Shown one piece after another: positions 32,409-46,208 of a stretch of DNA of 64,000 nt (position 1 is the first letter of the stretch; every line of letters begins with the position of its first letter). The stretch lies in the NCBI RefSeq assembly GCF_900250115.1, contig NZ_LT984803.1, positions 3,437,583 to 3,501,582 on the forward strand. Reading direction: 5' to 3'. A program made the position numbers and the translations under genes. The notes beneath the pieces were generated by a model, which was not told the origin of the DNA, did no database searches, and was given only the letters and a program-made list of their open reading frames with translations. Source of the stretch: Cupriavidus taiwanensis. Lineage in GTDB: Bacteria > Pseudomonadota > Gammaproteobacteria > Burkholderiales > Burkholderiaceae.

Positions 32409-32931
32409 GCATGACCTGGAGGTGCATCGCCGTCAGGCAGGTGTCGGTCCACTGGCGGCCTGCCGGGCCATGGCGGAAGATTGGTGTGCGGCGCAGCATC
32501 AACTTAAAGTAAAACTTCAGATGTGGCCCTAAGTCGATGATAGATGACTGGTTTTCCACTAATTGCAGTGCCCCTGTGGATAACTTTGTTGAAAAGTCGC
32601 TTTGCCTGGCCGGGAAGGCCCGAAAAACAAGGGATCCACTGGCATCCACCCCTTCTTTGCAAATCTTCCAAAGCCTTAAAAATCAAGGGCTTGCAAACAT
32701 CCCCCAGATAGGTTAGGGAATAACCCTGTCCTGCACTGCGGCAAACCTATCGGTGTGCATAAGTCAAGTGCCGCCAGTCAACTCCGCGTACCTTTTTGGT
32801 GGGGCCTGGCGAAAAAGTTAACTTGACATGGTACGGCCACGCGGCCCGCGCAGCACTGGGTACGGGCGCGGCCCGGTCGCTGCAGCGCGGGGCAGCACCG
32901 AACCGGCCTACCTGCCTGGATACCGCGGCCG
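32409..32931. other. 523-bp intergenic region with a DnaA box and inverted repeat
   Basis: No gene is seen. It holds a perfect DnaA box, TGTGGATAA (32575-32583, minus-strand TTATCCACA). It also has an inverted repeat GATAGGTT (32707-32714)/AACCTATC (32744-32751) with AGGG-AATAA-CCCT between, which may act as a terminator or operator. hemE ends here on the minus strand. It is somewhat more AT-rich than average for this genome. Confidence 0.5.
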
Positions 32932-34023
32932 TCACTTCCCTGCTGCGCGCAGCTGGCGGCTGTGCCGGTGCACTTCGTCGACCAGCACGGAGACGCTCTC
33001 CGGCGGCGTGAACTGTGAAATCCCGTGGCCGAGGTTGAAGACATGGCCGTCGCTGCCGCCGCCGGCGGCATAGCTGTCCAGCACGCCACGCACCTGCGCA
33101 CGGATCGCGGCCTCGGGCGCAAACAGGACGGTCGGGTCGATATTGCCCTGCAGTGCCACGCGGCCGCCGGTGCGCCGGCGCGCCTCGGTCAGGTTGACGG
33201 TCCAGTCCAGCCCGATGGCATCGGCGCCGGTGTCGGCCAGCGCTTCCAGCCACAGCCCGCCGCCCTTGGTGAAGACGATCGCCGGCACTTGCTGTCCGGC
33301 GTGCTCGCGCTTCAGGCCGGCCAGCACGCGCCGCATGTAGGCCAGCGAGAACGCCTGGTACATGCCGTCGGCCAGCGCCCCGCCCCACGTGTCGAAAATC
33401 ATCACGGCTTGGGCGCCCGCCTCGATCTGCGCGTTCAGGTACGCCGTGACCGCCTGCGCATTGATTTCGAGGATGCGGTGCATCAGGTCGGGGCGGCCGT
33501 ACATCATCGCCTTGACCGTGCGGAAATCATCCGAGCCGCCGCCCTCGACCATGTAGCAGGCCAGGGTCCAGGGGCTGCCCGAGAAACCGATCAGCGGCAC
33601 GCGCTGGCGGCCGTCCTGCACCAGCGCACGGCGAATCTCGCGCACGGCGTCAAACACGTACTGCAGCGACACCATGTCGGGCACGGCCAGCTTGTGCACG
33701 TCGGCCTCGGTGCGCAGCGGATGGGCGAAGCGCGGGCCTTCGCCCTGCGCGAACGACAGGCCCAGGCCCATCGCATCCGGCACCGTCAGGATGTCCGAGA
33801 AGAGAATGGCCGCGTCCAGCGGATAGCGGTCCAGCGGCTGCAGTGTCACCTCGGTGGCGTAGGCCGGGTTCTTGGCCAGCCCAAGGAAGCTGCCGGCGCG
33901 CGCGCGCGTGGCGTTGTACTCGGGCAGGTAGCGGCCTGCCTGGCGCATCAGCCACAGCGGCGTGTATTCGGTCTGCTGGCGGCGCAGCGCGCGCAGGAAG
34001 GTATCGTTCTGCAGTGCGGTCAT
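32932..34023 (-). CDS. hemE: Uroporphyrinogen decarboxylase
   Basis: A 363-residue cytoplasmic enzyme that removes four carboxyl groups from uroporphyrinogen III to give coproporphyrinogen III, one step before HemN/HemF. Signature segments: [14 protein letters not shown] near the N-terminus, [14 protein letters not shown], and [19 protein letters not shown] prefer the ATG at 34023, six bases after GAGG, to 34029. The IS110 element ends about 55 bases upstream, inside or next to the promoter. Confidence 0.96.
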   Translation of the reverse strand: MTALQNDTFLRALRRQQTEYTPLWLMRQAGRYLPEYNATRARAGSFLGLAKNPAYATEVTLQPLDRYPLDAAILFSDILTVPDAMGLGLSFAQGEGPRFAHPLRTEADVHKLAVPDMVSLQYVFDAVREIRRALVQDGRQRVPLIGFSGSPWTLACYMVEGGGSDDFRTVKAMMYGRPDLMHRILEINAQAVTAYLNAQIEAGAQAVMIFDTWGGALADGMYQAFSLAYMRRVLAGLKREHAGQQVPAIVFTKGGGLWLEALADTGADAIGLDWTVNLTEARRRTGGRVALQGNIDPTVLFAPEAAIRAQVRGVLDSYAAGGGSDGHVFNLGHGISQFTPPESVSVLVDEVHRHSRQLRAAGK

Positions 34024-34080
34024 GGTCATCCTCGTAAGACCGCCATTCTAAGGGATGGCTGCGCGCGGATGCCGCTTGTA

Positions 34081-35239
<1,159 letters not shown>

Positions 35240-35255
35240 CTTTGAAGACGGTTAC

Positions 35256-36206
35256 TCAGACGTCGTCGATCATCCCGGTGAACGCCGACGCGGCGCGACG
35301 CATCCATTCCCGTGCCCGGTCCGCCTCGGGCTGCAGCCGCGCGAAGCCGTGGGTCATGCCGCTGGCCTCGATGGTGATGACGGGGGCATCGTGGCGCACC
35401 AGGAAGTCGGCATAGGCCAGGCCGTCGTCGCGCAGCACATCGTGCGCCGCCACCATCAGCACCGTCGCCGGCGGCCGCATCGGCGGCGCGGCCATCAGGT
35501 GCACGCGCGGATCGACGTGGGCAGCGCCCTGCGCCAGCGCCTCGGCGCCGATGAACTGGGTCCAGAACCAGGCCATCTCGTCACGCGTCAGGCCCGGACC
35601 ATCGGCGAAGGCGCGGTAGCTTTCGGTGCTGAGCACCGGCGCCGCGACCGGATAGATCAGCAGCTGGGCGTCGACCCGCAGCGCGTCGCCGGCATTGAGC
35701 TGCTGCGCGGCCTGCGCCGCGAGATGGCCGCCGGCGCTGTCGCCGGCCACCGCCAGGAAATCAGGCGCCAGACCCAGCGCCTGGCGCTGGCCGGCGAGCC
35801 ATACAACGGCTTCGGCGGCATCTTCGCAAGGCGCCGGGAAGGCGTGTTCCGGTGCCAGCCGGTAATCGACACTGGCGACGGCGCACCCGGTATCCGCCGC
35901 GAGCAAGGCCGCGACGGTGTGATGCGTCTGGGTAGAACCAATCACCCAGCCACCGCCGTGGAAGTACACCAGCAGCCGCGGCGTGGCCACGTCGGGCGGG
36001 CGGAACAGCCGTGCCTCGAGCGAGCGGCCGGCCAGTTCCACTTCGAGCCTCTGCACGACCACGCCCTCCGGATCCGGCCGCAACGAGGTGGCGGCAATCT
36101 CGGCGAAGCGGGCGCGCTGCGCCGGGACATCGGCCGGTACCGGCTCGGTGGCATAGCGTTCGGCCAGGCGGCGGTAATAGGCGAGCAGTTGCGGATCGAT
36201 GGCCAT
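35256..36206 (-). CDS. Alpha/beta hydrolase, hormone-sensitive-lipase family esterase
   Basis: A 316-residue cytoplasmic esterase with oxyanion motif HGGGW, nucleophile elbow GDSAGG and acid/base segments MVAAHDVLRDDG and GMTHGF. These define the HSL (family IV) lipases/esterases, which hydrolyse short-chain esters. Start taken at the ATG at 36206; a longer reading to 36269 would overlap the upstream gene's stop. Its 3' end lies next to the right end of the IS110 element. It follows the CoA-binding gene on the same strand. Confidence 0.9.
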   Translation of the reverse strand: MAIDPQLLAYYRRLAERYATEPVPADVPAQRARFAEIAATSLRPDPEGVVVQRLEVELAGRSLEARLFRPPDVATPRLLVYFHGGGWVIGSTQTHHTVAALLAADTGCAVASVDYRLAPEHAFPAPCEDAAEAVVWLAGQRQALGLAPDFLAVAGDSAGGHLAAQAAQQLNAGDALRVDAQLLIYPVAAPVLSTESYRAFADGPGLTRDEMAWFWTQFIGAEALAQGAAHVDPRVHLMAAPPMRPPATVLMVAAHDVLRDDGLAYADFLVRHDAPVITIEASGMTHGFARLQPEADRAREWMRRAASAFTGMIDDV

Positions 36207-36255
36207 GGTCGGCGGCGGGTCGGGGGAAATCGGGAAGGATGGGAAAAGGCGCGAA

Positions 36256-36696
36256 TCAGGCGCCTTCAAGCTGGCGTGTCAGTTCAATCTTGCTGCAGCA
36301 ATCCTGCACCGCCAGCAGCCCCGCCTCGGTGGCACGGCGCACCGCCTGGTCGTTGACGATGCCAAGCTGCAGCCAGACGCCGCGCGCACCGATGGCGATG
36401 GCTTCGTCGACCACAGCCGGGGTGTCTTCGGCGCGGCGGAAGATATCGACCCATGCGATGGGTGCGCCGGCCGCGTCGGCGGCATCGGCGGCCTCGCGCA
36501 ACGTGGCGTGGCAGGTCTCGCCCAGGATGCGTTCGCCGGCATGGCGCGGATTGACCGGCACGATGCGGAAGCCGTGGCCCTGCAGGAATCCGGCGACTTC
36601 ATGGCTGGGCCGTTCCGGCCGGTCGGACAGGCCGACCACGGCTACGGTCTTCATCGCCAGCATGGCTTGTATGGCTTGCTGCATCTCAGGCGGCAT
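36256..36696 (-). CDS. CoA-binding domain protein (YccU-like)
   Basis: A 146-residue Rossmann-fold protein: AVVGLSDRPERPSHEVAGFL, then GFRIVPVNPRH and VDIFRRAEDTP, as in the YccU/CoA-binding_2 family. Function in bacteria is unclear; binding of CoA or a related cofactor is inferred from the family. The ATG at 36696 has GGAG upstream; the open frame continues to 36933 but with unlikely residues. Confidence 0.85.
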   Translation of the reverse strand: MPPEMQQAIQAMLAMKTVAVVGLSDRPERPSHEVAGFLQGHGFRIVPVNPRHAGERILGETCHATLREAADAADAAGAPIAWVDIFRRAEDTPAVVDEAIAIGARGVWLQLGIVNDQAVRRATEAGLLAVQDCCSKIELTRQLEGA

Positions 36697-37336
36697 GGCG
36701 TCTCCGGTGGTGTGGACGTGAATGAGCGGGTGACCCTCGGGCTGCAGTGGCAAGGCGGGCAAACCACCGGCCAGGTCAATCGTAACCGTAATTGTCGCGC
36801 GGCATTTGGTGCGGAAACGAACACAGCAAGCGCTGACAAAAAGATAATCCCGCAACACGTGACGGCGCAAAACGTGACGCCAAGGCGCGAAAATATGCCG
36901 ATCACGCCGGATTTCAGGCGCTCCGGTTTTCAACTTCTTTCAAAACGATACATTTTGTTACTGCCATGCCAGGGAGTTTCCCCCACAATGCATTGACACA
37001 CCCGCGGCGCGGGCGTGGCGCCCCGGTGAAAATGGCAGTGCAGACTAAAAGGGGCGTGCTGAAGAAAGCCTTTTTGTAGCGTTTCCGGCAGTAATCCGAT
37101 TTTCCGATCCAGCGTAAAGCTGGCTGGACCGGAGCACCAGGAAGACCGTTGCAGCGCGTGGCCTTTGCGGCCGGTGAGCGGATATTCGGATATCCGTTGC
37201 GCCTTGCTTGTCGACCTGGACCGAACCCGTTCCTTCGAATTGACCCCTCGAAGGGATTTTCCCGTCCGCGCGGAGCCTCCCCGGCCCGCGCGCTTTTTTT
37301 TGTCCAGGCGCGGCAAAAGCATATCGCTGCGCCCAC
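36697..37336. other. 640-bp region without a recognised gene
   Basis: An open frame on the minus strand (36914-37438) is Cys/Arg/Lys-rich, overlaps the atpC terminator and atpC, and is not a credible protein. A hairpin (CCGATCCAGC/GCTGGCTGGACCGG region, 37105-37135) and a T-run after CGCGCG (near 37290-37300) are the only visible structures. Composition is AT-richer than its neighbours from about 36790 to 37060. Confidence 0.4.
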
Positions 37337-37366
37337 AAAAAAGGCAGCCTCGCGGCTGCCTTTTTT
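37337..37366. terminator. Intrinsic terminator of the atp operon
   Basis: An A-run, GGCAGCC, four-base loop, GGCTGCC and a T-run, about 46 bases beyond the atpC stop on the minus strand. Confidence 0.9.
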
Positions 37367-37412
37367 AAATGTCGCATCGAAAAAACAACAATGCGACAGT
37401 CCTGCTCGATGC

Positions 37413-37829
37413 TTACTTCTTCCGACGCAGACGGGCAATCGCTGCCAGTTGCGCGGCGGCCACGGCCAGTTCGCTCTGGGCGCGGGCCAGGTCGAGGTCG
37501 CTGCTCTGGTTCTGCATCAGCTCCTCGGCGGCGCGCTTGGCTTCCTGGGCCTTGGCTTCGTCCAGGTCGCCACCGCGGATCGCGGTGTCGGCCAGCACGG
37601 TGACGTGCTTGGGCTGCACTTCGAGAATGCCGCCGGCAACGAACACGAACTCGTCGCTGCCGTCTTCCTTCTCGATGCGCACCGCACCCGGCTGGATGCG
37701 CGTGATCAGCGGCGTGTGCCCGGGCAGGATGCCCAGCTCACCCGACTCGCCCGGCAGCGCCACGAACTTCGCCTGGCCGGAGAAGATCGACGCTTCCGCG
37801 CTGACGACGTCTACAAGAATGGTTGCCAT
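37413..37829 (-). CDS. atpC: ATP synthase F1 epsilon subunit
   Basis: A 138-residue subunit of the central stalk that couples to gamma and inhibits ATPase activity. The N-terminal beta sandwich ([22 protein letters not shown]) and the two C-terminal helices ([21 protein letters not shown]) are normal. The ATG at 37829 has AAGGA upstream. Last gene of the operon, 96 bases after atpD. Confidence 0.97.
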   Translation of the reverse strand: MATILVDVVSAEASIFSGQAKFVALPGESGELGILPGHTPLITRIQPGAVRIEKEDGSDEFVFVAGGILEVQPKHVTVLADTAIRGGDLDEAKAQEAKRAAEELMQNQSSDLDLARAQSELAVAAAQLAAIARLRRKK

Positions 37830-37925
37830 ATCTGATCCTTTCTCCAATCGCTTCGCTCAAGCGGCCGACCCGGACCGAACCGGGTCGGCCTTCGCTCCCG
37901 CTGGCGCGGGAACGACAAGCAAGGC

Positions 37926-39362
<1,437 letters not shown>

Positions 39363-40238
39363 TCAGACCGCTGCCGCGCCGCTGACGATCTCCGACAGTT
39401 CCTTGGTGATCGCTGCCTGCCGGGTCTTGTTGTAGTCCAGCTGCAGTTCGCCGATCACGTTCTTCGCGTTGTCGGATGCCGCCTTCATGGCCACCATGCG
39501 TGCCGACTGCTCGGACGCCATGTTCTCGGCCACGGCCTGGTACACCAGCGCCTCGACGTAGCGGACCAACAGCTCTTCCACCACGGTCTGCGCGTCAGGC
39601 TCGTAGATGTAGTCCCACGAATAGGCGCGCTTCTCTTCTTCCGTCTGCGACAGCTTGTCGGCGGCGAGCGGCAGAAGCTGCTCAACCATCGGTTCCTGCT
39701 TCATCGTGTTGATGAACTTGGTGTACGCCAGGTACACCGCGTCGACTTCACCGTTGGTGAATGCATCGAGCTGGACCTTGATCGCGCCGATCAGCTTTTC
39801 CAGGTGCGGGGTGTCGCCGAGCTGCACCACATTCGAGGCCACCTTGGCGCCGATGCGGCTCAGGAACTGCATGCCCTTGCTGCCGATGGCAGTGGCTTGC
39901 ACACCCACGCCGCGGCCTTGCAGGCTCTTCAGCTCGTTGGTCACCGCACGCAGCACGTTCGTGTTCAGACCGCCGCACAGCCCCTTGTCGGTCGTCACCA
40001 CGATCATGCCAACGCGCTTGACTTCGCGCTCCTGCATGAACGGGTGCTTGAACTCGGGGTTGGCCGAAGCCAGGTGCGCCGCGATGTTGCGCACTTTCTC
40101 GGCGTAGGGACGGGCATTGCGCATCCGCTCCTGCGCCTTGCGCATCTTGGATGCGGCGACCATCTCCATCGCCTTGGTGATCTTGCGCGTGTTCTGCACG
40201 CTCTTGATCTTGGTTCGAATTTCTTTCGTTCCGGCCAT
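39363..40238 (-). CDS. atpG: ATP synthase F1 gamma subunit
   Basis: A 291-residue rotor-shaft subunit with an N-terminal coiled coil ([31 protein letters not shown] in family terms) and the C-terminal helix ([21 protein letters not shown]). Typical length. It lies between atpA and atpD as in other proteobacteria. Confidence 0.98.
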   Translation of the reverse strand: MAGTKEIRTKIKSVQNTRKITKAMEMVAASKMRKAQERMRNARPYAEKVRNIAAHLASANPEFKHPFMQEREVKRVGMIVVTTDKGLCGGLNTNVLRAVTNELKSLQGRGVGVQATAIGSKGMQFLSRIGAKVASNVVQLGDTPHLEKLIGAIKVQLDAFTNGEVDAVYLAYTKFINTMKQEPMVEQLLPLAADKLSQTEEEKRAYSWDYIYEPDAQTVVEELLVRYVEALVYQAVAENMASEQSARMVAMKAASDNAKNVIGELQLDYNKTRQAAITKELSEIVSGAAAV

Positions 40239-40312
40239 ATCTTCCTCTCCGTCCGAACCAGCGCCGCGCCGGCGTCAGCCAGGCGCGGCGGCGGTGTCGG
40301 GGAATTGCGCAG

Positions 40313-41854
40313 TTAGAACGCGGCGGACTTCCTGAAATCCTCGATCGCGGCACGCAGGGCGGGCTCGTCTTCCTTCGACAGCACCTTGGTGTCTTCGATA
40401 CGGTTGACGAGGTCGGCGTACTTGGTCTTCAGATGGTCGTGCAGGCCCTTCTCGAACGGCAGAATGTCCTTCACTTCCACGTTGTCGAGGAAGCCATTGT
40501 TGGCGGCGAACAGCGACGCAGCCAGCTGCCACACCTGCTGCGGCTGGTACTGGGCCTGCTTGAGCAGTTCGGTCACGCGGCGGCCGCGCTCGAGCTGCTT
40601 GCGGGTGGCGTCGTCCAGGTCCGAAGCAAACTGCGCGAACGCTGCCAGTTCACGGTACTGTGCCAGGTCGGTACGGATACCGCCGGACAGGTTCTTCACC
40701 ACCTTGGTCTGTGCAGCACCACCCACGCGCGACACCGAGATACCGGCGTTGATGGCGGGACGAATACCGGCGTTGAACAGGTCGGTTTCCAGGAAGATCT
40801 GGCCGTCCGTGATCGAGATCACGTTGGTCGGCACGAACGCGGACACGTCGCCGGCCTGCGTTTCGATAATCGGCAGCGCGGTCAGCGAACCGGTCTTGCC
40901 CTTGACGGCGCCGTTGGTGAACTTCTCGACATAGTCTTCGTTCACGCGGGCAGCACGCTCCAGCAGGCGCGAGTGCAGGTAGAACACATCGCCCGGGTAG
41001 GCTTCGCGGCCCGGCGGGCGGCGCAGCAGCAGCGACACCTGGCGATAGGCCCAGGCTTGCTTGGTCAGGTCGTCATAAACGATCAGCGCGTCTTCGCCGC
41101 GGTCGCGGAAGTACTCACCCATGGTGCAGCCGGCGTAGGCGGCCAGGTACTGCATGGCGGCCGAGTCCGAAGCGGCGGCGGCCACGACGACGGTGTATTC
41201 CATCGCGCCGTGCTCTTCCAGCTTGCGCACCACGTTGGCGATCGTCGAAGCCTTCTGGCCAATGGCGACGTACACGCAGTACATGCCCTTGCCCTTCTGG
41301 TTGATGATCGCGTCGACGGCCACGGCAGTCTTGCCGGTCTGGCGGTCGCCAATGATCAGCTCACGCTGGCCACGGCCGATCGGCACCATGGAGTCGATCG
41401 ACTTCAGGCCGGTCTGCACCGGCTGGCTCACCGACTGACGCGCGATCACGCCCGGCGCGACCTTCTCGATCACGTCGGTTTCCTTCGCGTTGATCGGACC
41501 CTTGCCGTCGATCGGCTGGCCCAGCGTGTTCACCACGCGGCCCAGCAGTTCCTTGCCAACGGGCACTTCCAGAATGCGGCCGGTGCACTTGACCGTGTCG
41601 CCTTCGGAAATGTGTTCGTAGTCGCCCAGCACCACGGCGCCGACCGAGTCGCGCTCGAGGTTCAGCGCGAGGCCGAAGGTGTTGCCGGGGAATTCCAGCA
41701 TCTCGCCCTGCATCACGCCAGACAGGCCATGCACGCGGCAGATACCGTCGGTCACGGAGATCACCGTGCCGGTGTTGCGCACTTCAGCTTCGGCGCCAAG
41801 GCCCGAGATGCGGGTCTTGATCAGCTCGCTGATTTCTGAGGGGTTCAGTTGCAT
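40313..41854 (-). CDS. atpA: ATP synthase F1 alpha subunit
   Basis: A 513-residue non-catalytic nucleotide-binding subunit. Walker A is GDRQTGKTA (about 169-177) and the signature [14 protein letters not shown] is present. The ATG at 41854 ([12 protein letters not shown], matching E. coli length 513) is chosen over GTG at 41857, with AGGAG upstream. Confidence 0.99.
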   Translation of the reverse strand: MQLNPSEISELIKTRISGLGAEAEVRNTGTVISVTDGICRVHGLSGVMQGEMLEFPGNTFGLALNLERDSVGAVVLGDYEHISEGDTVKCTGRILEVPVGKELLGRVVNTLGQPIDGKGPINAKETDVIEKVAPGVIARQSVSQPVQTGLKSIDSMVPIGRGQRELIIGDRQTGKTAVAVDAIINQKGKGMYCVYVAIGQKASTIANVVRKLEEHGAMEYTVVVAAAASDSAAMQYLAAYAGCTMGEYFRDRGEDALIVYDDLTKQAWAYRQVSLLLRRPPGREAYPGDVFYLHSRLLERAARVNEDYVEKFTNGAVKGKTGSLTALPIIETQAGDVSAFVPTNVISITDGQIFLETDLFNAGIRPAINAGISVSRVGGAAQTKVVKNLSGGIRTDLAQYRELAAFAQFASDLDDATRKQLERGRRVTELLKQAQYQPQQVWQLAASLFAANNGFLDNVEVKDILPFEKGLHDHLKTKYADLVNRIEDTKVLSKEDEPALRAAIEDFRKSAAF

Positions 41855-41892
41855 CACAATGCTCCTAATTCTTCAATCCGTCCGACGGCCGC

Positions 41893-42438
41893 TCAGGCGG
41901 CGGTCAGCGCGGTTTGCATGGCTGCCAGGCGCGCACGCACGGAGGTGTCGAGCACTTCGTCGCCAACCTTGACGCTGACGCCGCCGATCAGGGACGGGTC
42001 CACCGCCACCTGCGCGTACAGCTTGCGGCCGAACTTGCGTTCGAGTGCGGCGACCAGGTCGTTCAGCTGACCATCTTCCAGCGGGAATGCGCTGATGATC
42101 TCAACGTCGGACGACCCTTCGCGGGCGTTCTTGAGCGCATGGAACTGTTCGGCGATGTCGGGCATCACCGTCAGGCGGCCGTTTTCCACCAGCAGCTTGA
42201 CGAAGCGGCGTGCCTCATCGCTGACCGGGGACTTCAGCACCGACAGGAACAGTTCGGCCAGCTTGTCGCCGGGAACGTTCGGATCGTCGGCGACCGCCTT
42301 CATGTCGGCATTGGCGGCAACTTGCCCCATTTCCGACACCAGCTCGGACCATGCACCCAGGTTGCCTGCGCTCGATTCACTGGCGACGCGGAACAGCGCC
42401 TCAGCGTAGGGACGGGCAATGGTTGCGGTTTCAGCCAT
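41893..42438 (-). CDS. atpH: ATP synthase F1 delta subunit
   Basis: A 181-residue peripheral-stalk subunit: N-terminal [12 protein letters not shown], central [11 protein letters not shown] and C-terminal [18 protein letters not shown]. The stop is 38 bases before atpA. Confidence 0.98.
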   Translation of the reverse strand: MAETATIARPYAEALFRVASESSAGNLGAWSELVSEMGQVAANADMKAVADDPNVPGDKLAELFLSVLKSPVSDEARRFVKLLVENGRLTVMPDIAEQFHALKNAREGSSDVEIISAFPLEDGQLNDLVAALERKFGRKLYAQVAVDPSLIGGVSVKVGDEVLDTSVRARLAAMQTALTAA

Positions 42439-42440
42439 GA

Positions 42441-42911
42441 TTAGAGCTCAGCCTTGAGTTGATTGAGCAGGTCGCTGTGGACCTGCGCGTTCACTTCACG
42501 CTTGAGGATCTGCTCGGCACCCTTGACGGCCAGCACGGCAACCTGGTCGCGCAGTTCTTCGCGAGCACGGGTAACCTGCTGATCAGCATCGGCCTTGGCC
42601 TGGGCAATGATGCGTGCGGCTTCTGCCTGGGCGTTCTGCTTGATCTCGTCGGCCGTCAGCTGAGCGCGCTTCTCGGCGTCAGCGACGCGTTGAGCGCCTT
42701 CGGTGCGGGCTTCGGCCATGGCCTGGTCCACACGCTTGTTGGCGAGTTCAAGCTCGGCCTTGCCCTTCTCGGCAGCGGCGAGGCCATCGGCGATCTTCGT
42801 TGCGCGTTCGTCGAGCGCCTTCACCAGCGGCGGCCAAATGAATTTGGCAACAACCCACCACAGGATGAAGAACACGACCATCTGCGCAAAAAACGTTGCG
42901 TTCAGATTCAT
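42441..42911 (-). CDS. atpF: ATP synthase Fo subunit b
   Basis: A 156-residue subunit with one N-terminal membrane helix ([23 protein letters not shown]) and a long charged helix ([20 protein letters not shown]) that dimerises as the peripheral stalk. It abuts atpH with a two-base gap, suggesting coupling. Confidence 0.98.
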   Translation of the reverse strand: MNLNATFFAQMVVFFILWWVVAKFIWPPLVKALDERATKIADGLAAAEKGKAELELANKRVDQAMAEARTEGAQRVADAEKRAQLTADEIKQNAQAEAARIIAQAKADADQQVTRAREELRDQVAVLAVKGAEQILKREVNAQVHSDLLNQLKAEL

Positions 42912-43010
42912 GGTGTGTTCCTTTCGGTAATCAAACTACAGATAAATGCACAAAAGGCGGCCAGGCTGGTGGCCCGCGCCGCCCGTCAGCATCATGCAGA
43001 CCGAAAAGAA

Positions 43011-43292
<282 letters not shown>

Positions 43293-43355
43293 TTAGAGAG
43301 ACTTAGAACCAAAAAACCAAAAACCAAAAAACCTAAAACCTTGAACCTGCGCTGA

Positions 43356-44222
43356 TCAATGGTGATCGTGAGCCTGGCCGATATACACCAGCGTCAGCAT
43401 CATGAAAATGAAGGCCTGGAGCAGCACGATCAGGATGTGGAAGATCGCCCATACCGTGCCAGCCACCACGTGGCCGACAAAGCCCAGCGCGGACAGGTCG
43501 GCGCTGAACGTCCAGATGGAACCCAGCAGCGCGATCAGCAGGAACACGAGTTCGCCGGCGTACATGTTGCCGAACAACCGCATGCCGAGCGAAACCGCCT
43601 TGGCGAGGAATTCGATCAGGTTCAGGACCAGGTTGAACGGGGCCAGGTACCACTTGGCGCCGAACGGGGCCGAGAACAGTTCGTGCATGAAGCCGCCCGT
43701 GCCCTTGATCTTGAAGCTGTAGTAGATCATCAGCACCAGCACCGAGCACGACATGCCCAGCGTGCCGTTCAGGTCGGCCGTGGCCACCGCGCGGTGGTGG
43801 GGAAGATGAATGTGGAAGATGCCCAGCAGGCTGTTCAGGCCGGTGACCCAGTCGACCGGAATCAGGTCGATCGCGTTCATCATGGTGATCCAGCAGAACA
43901 CCATCAGCGCCAGCGGCGCAATCCACGAACGGTCGCCGTGGATGATGCCCTTGGCCTGGTCGTCGACCATCTCGACGATCATCTCGACGAAGGCCTGGAA
44001 GCGGCCCGGTACGCCGGCAGTGACGCGGCGCGCGGCAACGTACAGGAACAGCACGGCGATTGCGCCGCACAGGACCGACCAGAACACCGTGTCATAGTTG
44101 ATCACGGAGAAATCGACCACCGACGCCTGCTTGCCGCCGACCGAGTTCAAGTTCTGCAAGTGTTCGGCGATATAGCCGGAGGGTGTCAGCGCGTGCTCGG
44201 CGCTTTGGGTAGCTTCTGCCAT
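43356..44222 (-). CDS. atpB: ATP synthase Fo subunit a
   Basis: A 288-residue membrane subunit forming the proton half-channels. The essential arginine lies in [16 protein letters not shown]; a C-terminal [19 protein letters not shown] segment follows. A 243-base gap to atpI holds no recognised gene. Confidence 0.98.
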   Translation of the reverse strand: MAEATQSAEHALTPSGYIAEHLQNLNSVGGKQASVVDFSVINYDTVFWSVLCGAIAVLFLYVAARRVTAGVPGRFQAFVEMIVEMVDDQAKGIIHGDRSWIAPLALMVFCWITMMNAIDLIPVDWVTGLNSLLGIFHIHLPHHRAVATADLNGTLGMSCSVLVLMIYYSFKIKGTGGFMHELFSAPFGAKWYLAPFNLVLNLIEFLAKAVSLGMRLFGNMYAGELVFLLIALLGSIWTFSADLSALGFVGHVVAGTVWAIFHILIVLLQAFIFMMLTLVYIGQAHDHH

Positions 44223-44465
44223 TGTCGAATCGAACGGTATATTGCGAAATCTTCGGGCCGCGCGCCGCTACTCTTGTGCGGCACCCGGTACGCGTCTTGC
44301 ATTGCCTTCGGCGGATTCGCCGGTCACCGCGATGCAAGCGGGCTTCCAACCTTGGCCGTGTCCGGTGTCAGCGCCATGAAACACGCCGCAGCCGTCACGG
44401 AAACTCTTGATATTCCGTTTTGGTGCCACCACTTGCAGGGGAAGCACCGCTTTCGAGCAGCGGAC

Positions 44466-44972
44466 CTAGCGCAATGCCAGTGCCACCACCCAGTATGTCT
44501 TCAGCGCCAGCAGGAACGTGACCAGCATCGGCACCCAACGCAGATCCCGGTACAGCACCACGACCAGCACCAGCAGCGCCACCGTGGCAAAGACCTTGAT
44601 CGCCTCGCCCAGCACCAGCCCACCCACCGAGGCGCGGTCGCGCGCCAGCCACAGGCGGAAAGCGAAGAATCCGCTCGGCACGAAGCACACCATGCCGCCG
44701 AACAGCGCCGACCATCCATATGGCCCCGGCTCTCTCGCAAACAGCGCCCAGCACAGTGCCGACAGCAGGGAAACCGCCACCTGCGCCAGGACAACCTTGC
44801 CCGGGGTCATGCGCGAAGGACGCAGCGCGCGCTCGCCAAACAGCGACACCGCCTCGGCATGCGACAGCGGATCGACGGCCTCTTCTTCACGGTCCGCGCC
44901 TTCTTTCCAGTCATCCCAGTCATCTTCCTGACGGGACCCGGCGCCTCGTTGCTGACGGTCTCGAACCACCAC
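44466..44972 (-). CDS. atpI: ATP synthase protein I
   Basis: A 168-residue assembly/accessory protein with about four membrane helices (VVLAQVAVSLLSALCWALF; ALFGGMVCFVPSGFFAF; and two near the C-terminus) after an acidic cytoplasmic N-terminus. It starts with GTG at 44972, about 50 bases downstream of the promoter start. It leads the atp operon, as usual. Confidence 0.85.
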   Translation of the reverse strand: MVVRDRQQRGAGSRQEDDWDDWKEGADREEEAVDPLSHAEAVSLFGERALRPSRMTPGKVVLAQVAVSLLSALCWALFAREPGPYGWSALFGGMVCFVPSGFFAFRLWLARDRASVGGLVLGEAIKVFATVALLVLVVVLYRDLRWVPMLVTFLLALKTYWVVALALR

Positions 44973-45028
44973 CTGCCTGCCTTATCCGGGCCGGAACTTT
45001 TCGGCCCGACCAGAATTCAAACCGCACG

Positions 45029-45058
45029 ATTTTAAGGGGAACTACTGATTCGCGTCAA
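45029..45058 (-). promoter_or_regulatory. Promoter of the atp operon
   Basis: On the minus strand TTGACG (45053-45058), an 18-base spacer and TAAAAT (45029-45034). The start would fall near 45022, about 50 bases before the GTG of atpI. The rest of 44973-45289 shows no gene. Confidence 0.65.
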
Positions 45059-45289
45059 TCTGCTTACATTTACCTTGCAGTGCGTTGCGCACAACGGTTG
45101 CCATCACGATTGCATAATGGCTGCGCGAAAATTGCGCGGCAATGATGTTTGACGTAATTGGATTGCGCAGGGAACCCTGCGCATGATGGGGGATTACCGA
45201 TCGGGCACAAGGTATACCGGGGATCGGCCCGGCCAGTGCTGCGTGCGCGCAACAGTCGCGGCAGCAATGGCCGTTAATCGCGCAAAAAA

Positions 45290-46192
45290 TCAGGCAGCCT
45301 GCTGTCCCTCGCGCGATTCGCGCAGGCGCGCCAGCACCCCTTCGAGCGCATCGTTGTTGCTGAAGTGGATCGTCAGCTGGCCCTTGCCGCGTGTCGTTAG
45401 CTTGATCTGCACCGCCAGCCCGAGCGCATCCGACAACTCCTCTTCCAGCCGCGCCACGTCACGCACATTGTTGGCGCCCTTCTGCTTGAGCGACTTGAGG
45501 TCGAACGGCTTGAGCGTCGAGGCCACCAGCTTTTCGGTCTCGCGCACCGAAAGGCGCTTGTTGACGACCTGGTTGGCCAGCGTGATCTGGTTGGCACCGT
45601 CCACGGCCAGCAGCGCACGCGCGTGGCCCATGTCGAGGTCGCCGGCCATCAGCATGGTCTGCACCGGCGCGGCCAGGTTCAGCAGGCGCAGCAGGTTGGA
45701 CACCGCGCTGCGCGAGCGGCCGACCGACTCGGCCGCCTGCTCGTGCGTGAAACTGAACTCGCGGATCAGCCGCATGATGCCCTGCGCTTCTTCCAGCGGA
45801 TTCAGGTCTTCGCGCTGGATGTTCTCGATCAGCGCCATCGCCGCCGCGGCTTCGTCGGCCACCTCCTTGACCAGCACCGGGACCTTGTCCAGCCCGGCCA
45901 GCCTGGAGGCGCGGAAGCGCCGTTCGCCGGCAATGATCTCGTAGCGGTCGGGCTCGGCCACGCGTCGCACCAGGATCGGTTGCATCAGCCCCTGCGCGCG
46001 GATGCTGGCGGCCAACTCCTGCAGCGCGCCTTCGTCCATGCGCGTGCGCGGCTGGTACTTGCCGGGCTGCAGCTGGTTCAGGTTCAGCACGGTGGGCGCC
46101 CCCTCCTGCCTGACCGACTCGACGATTTCGGCGGGCCCGCCCAACAGCGCTTCGAGGCCGCGGCCCAGGCCCTTCTTCTTTGCAGTGCTCAT
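45290..46192 (-). CDS. parB: Chromosome partitioning protein ParB (CTP-dependent DNA clamp)
   Basis: A 300-residue protein with the ParB/Srx domain (GERRFRAS, residues 89-96, CTP pocket), a helix-turn-helix (FTHEQAAESVGRSRSAVSNLL) and a C-terminal dimerisation domain. It loads at parS and spreads, aiding origin segregation and positioning. The ATG at 46192 is used rather than 46234. It ends the mnmG-rsmG-parA-parB run; its target sites are in and beside mnmG. Confidence 0.97.
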   Translation of the reverse strand: MSTAKKKGLGRGLEALLGGPAEIVESVRQEGAPTVLNLNQLQPGKYQPRTRMDEGALQELAASIRAQGLMQPILVRRVAEPDRYEIIAGERRFRASRLAGLDKVPVLVKEVADEAAAAMALIENIQREDLNPLEEAQGIMRLIREFSFTHEQAAESVGRSRSAVSNLLRLLNLAAPVQTMLMAGDLDMGHARALLAVDGANQITLANQVVNKRLSVRETEKLVASTLKPFDLKSLKQKGANNVRDVARLEEELSDALGLAVQIKLTTRGKGQLTIHFSNNDALEGVLARLRESREGQQAA

Positions 46193-46208
46193 GCTCTTGC
46201 CCTCTCCT

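Noticed and set aside
32823..32860. TTGACA as a promoter before hemE
   Set aside because: It is on the wrong strand and has no -10 element at the right distance.
36914..37438. A 174-codon minus-strand frame
   Set aside because: Overlaps the atp terminator and atpC and has an implausible composition.
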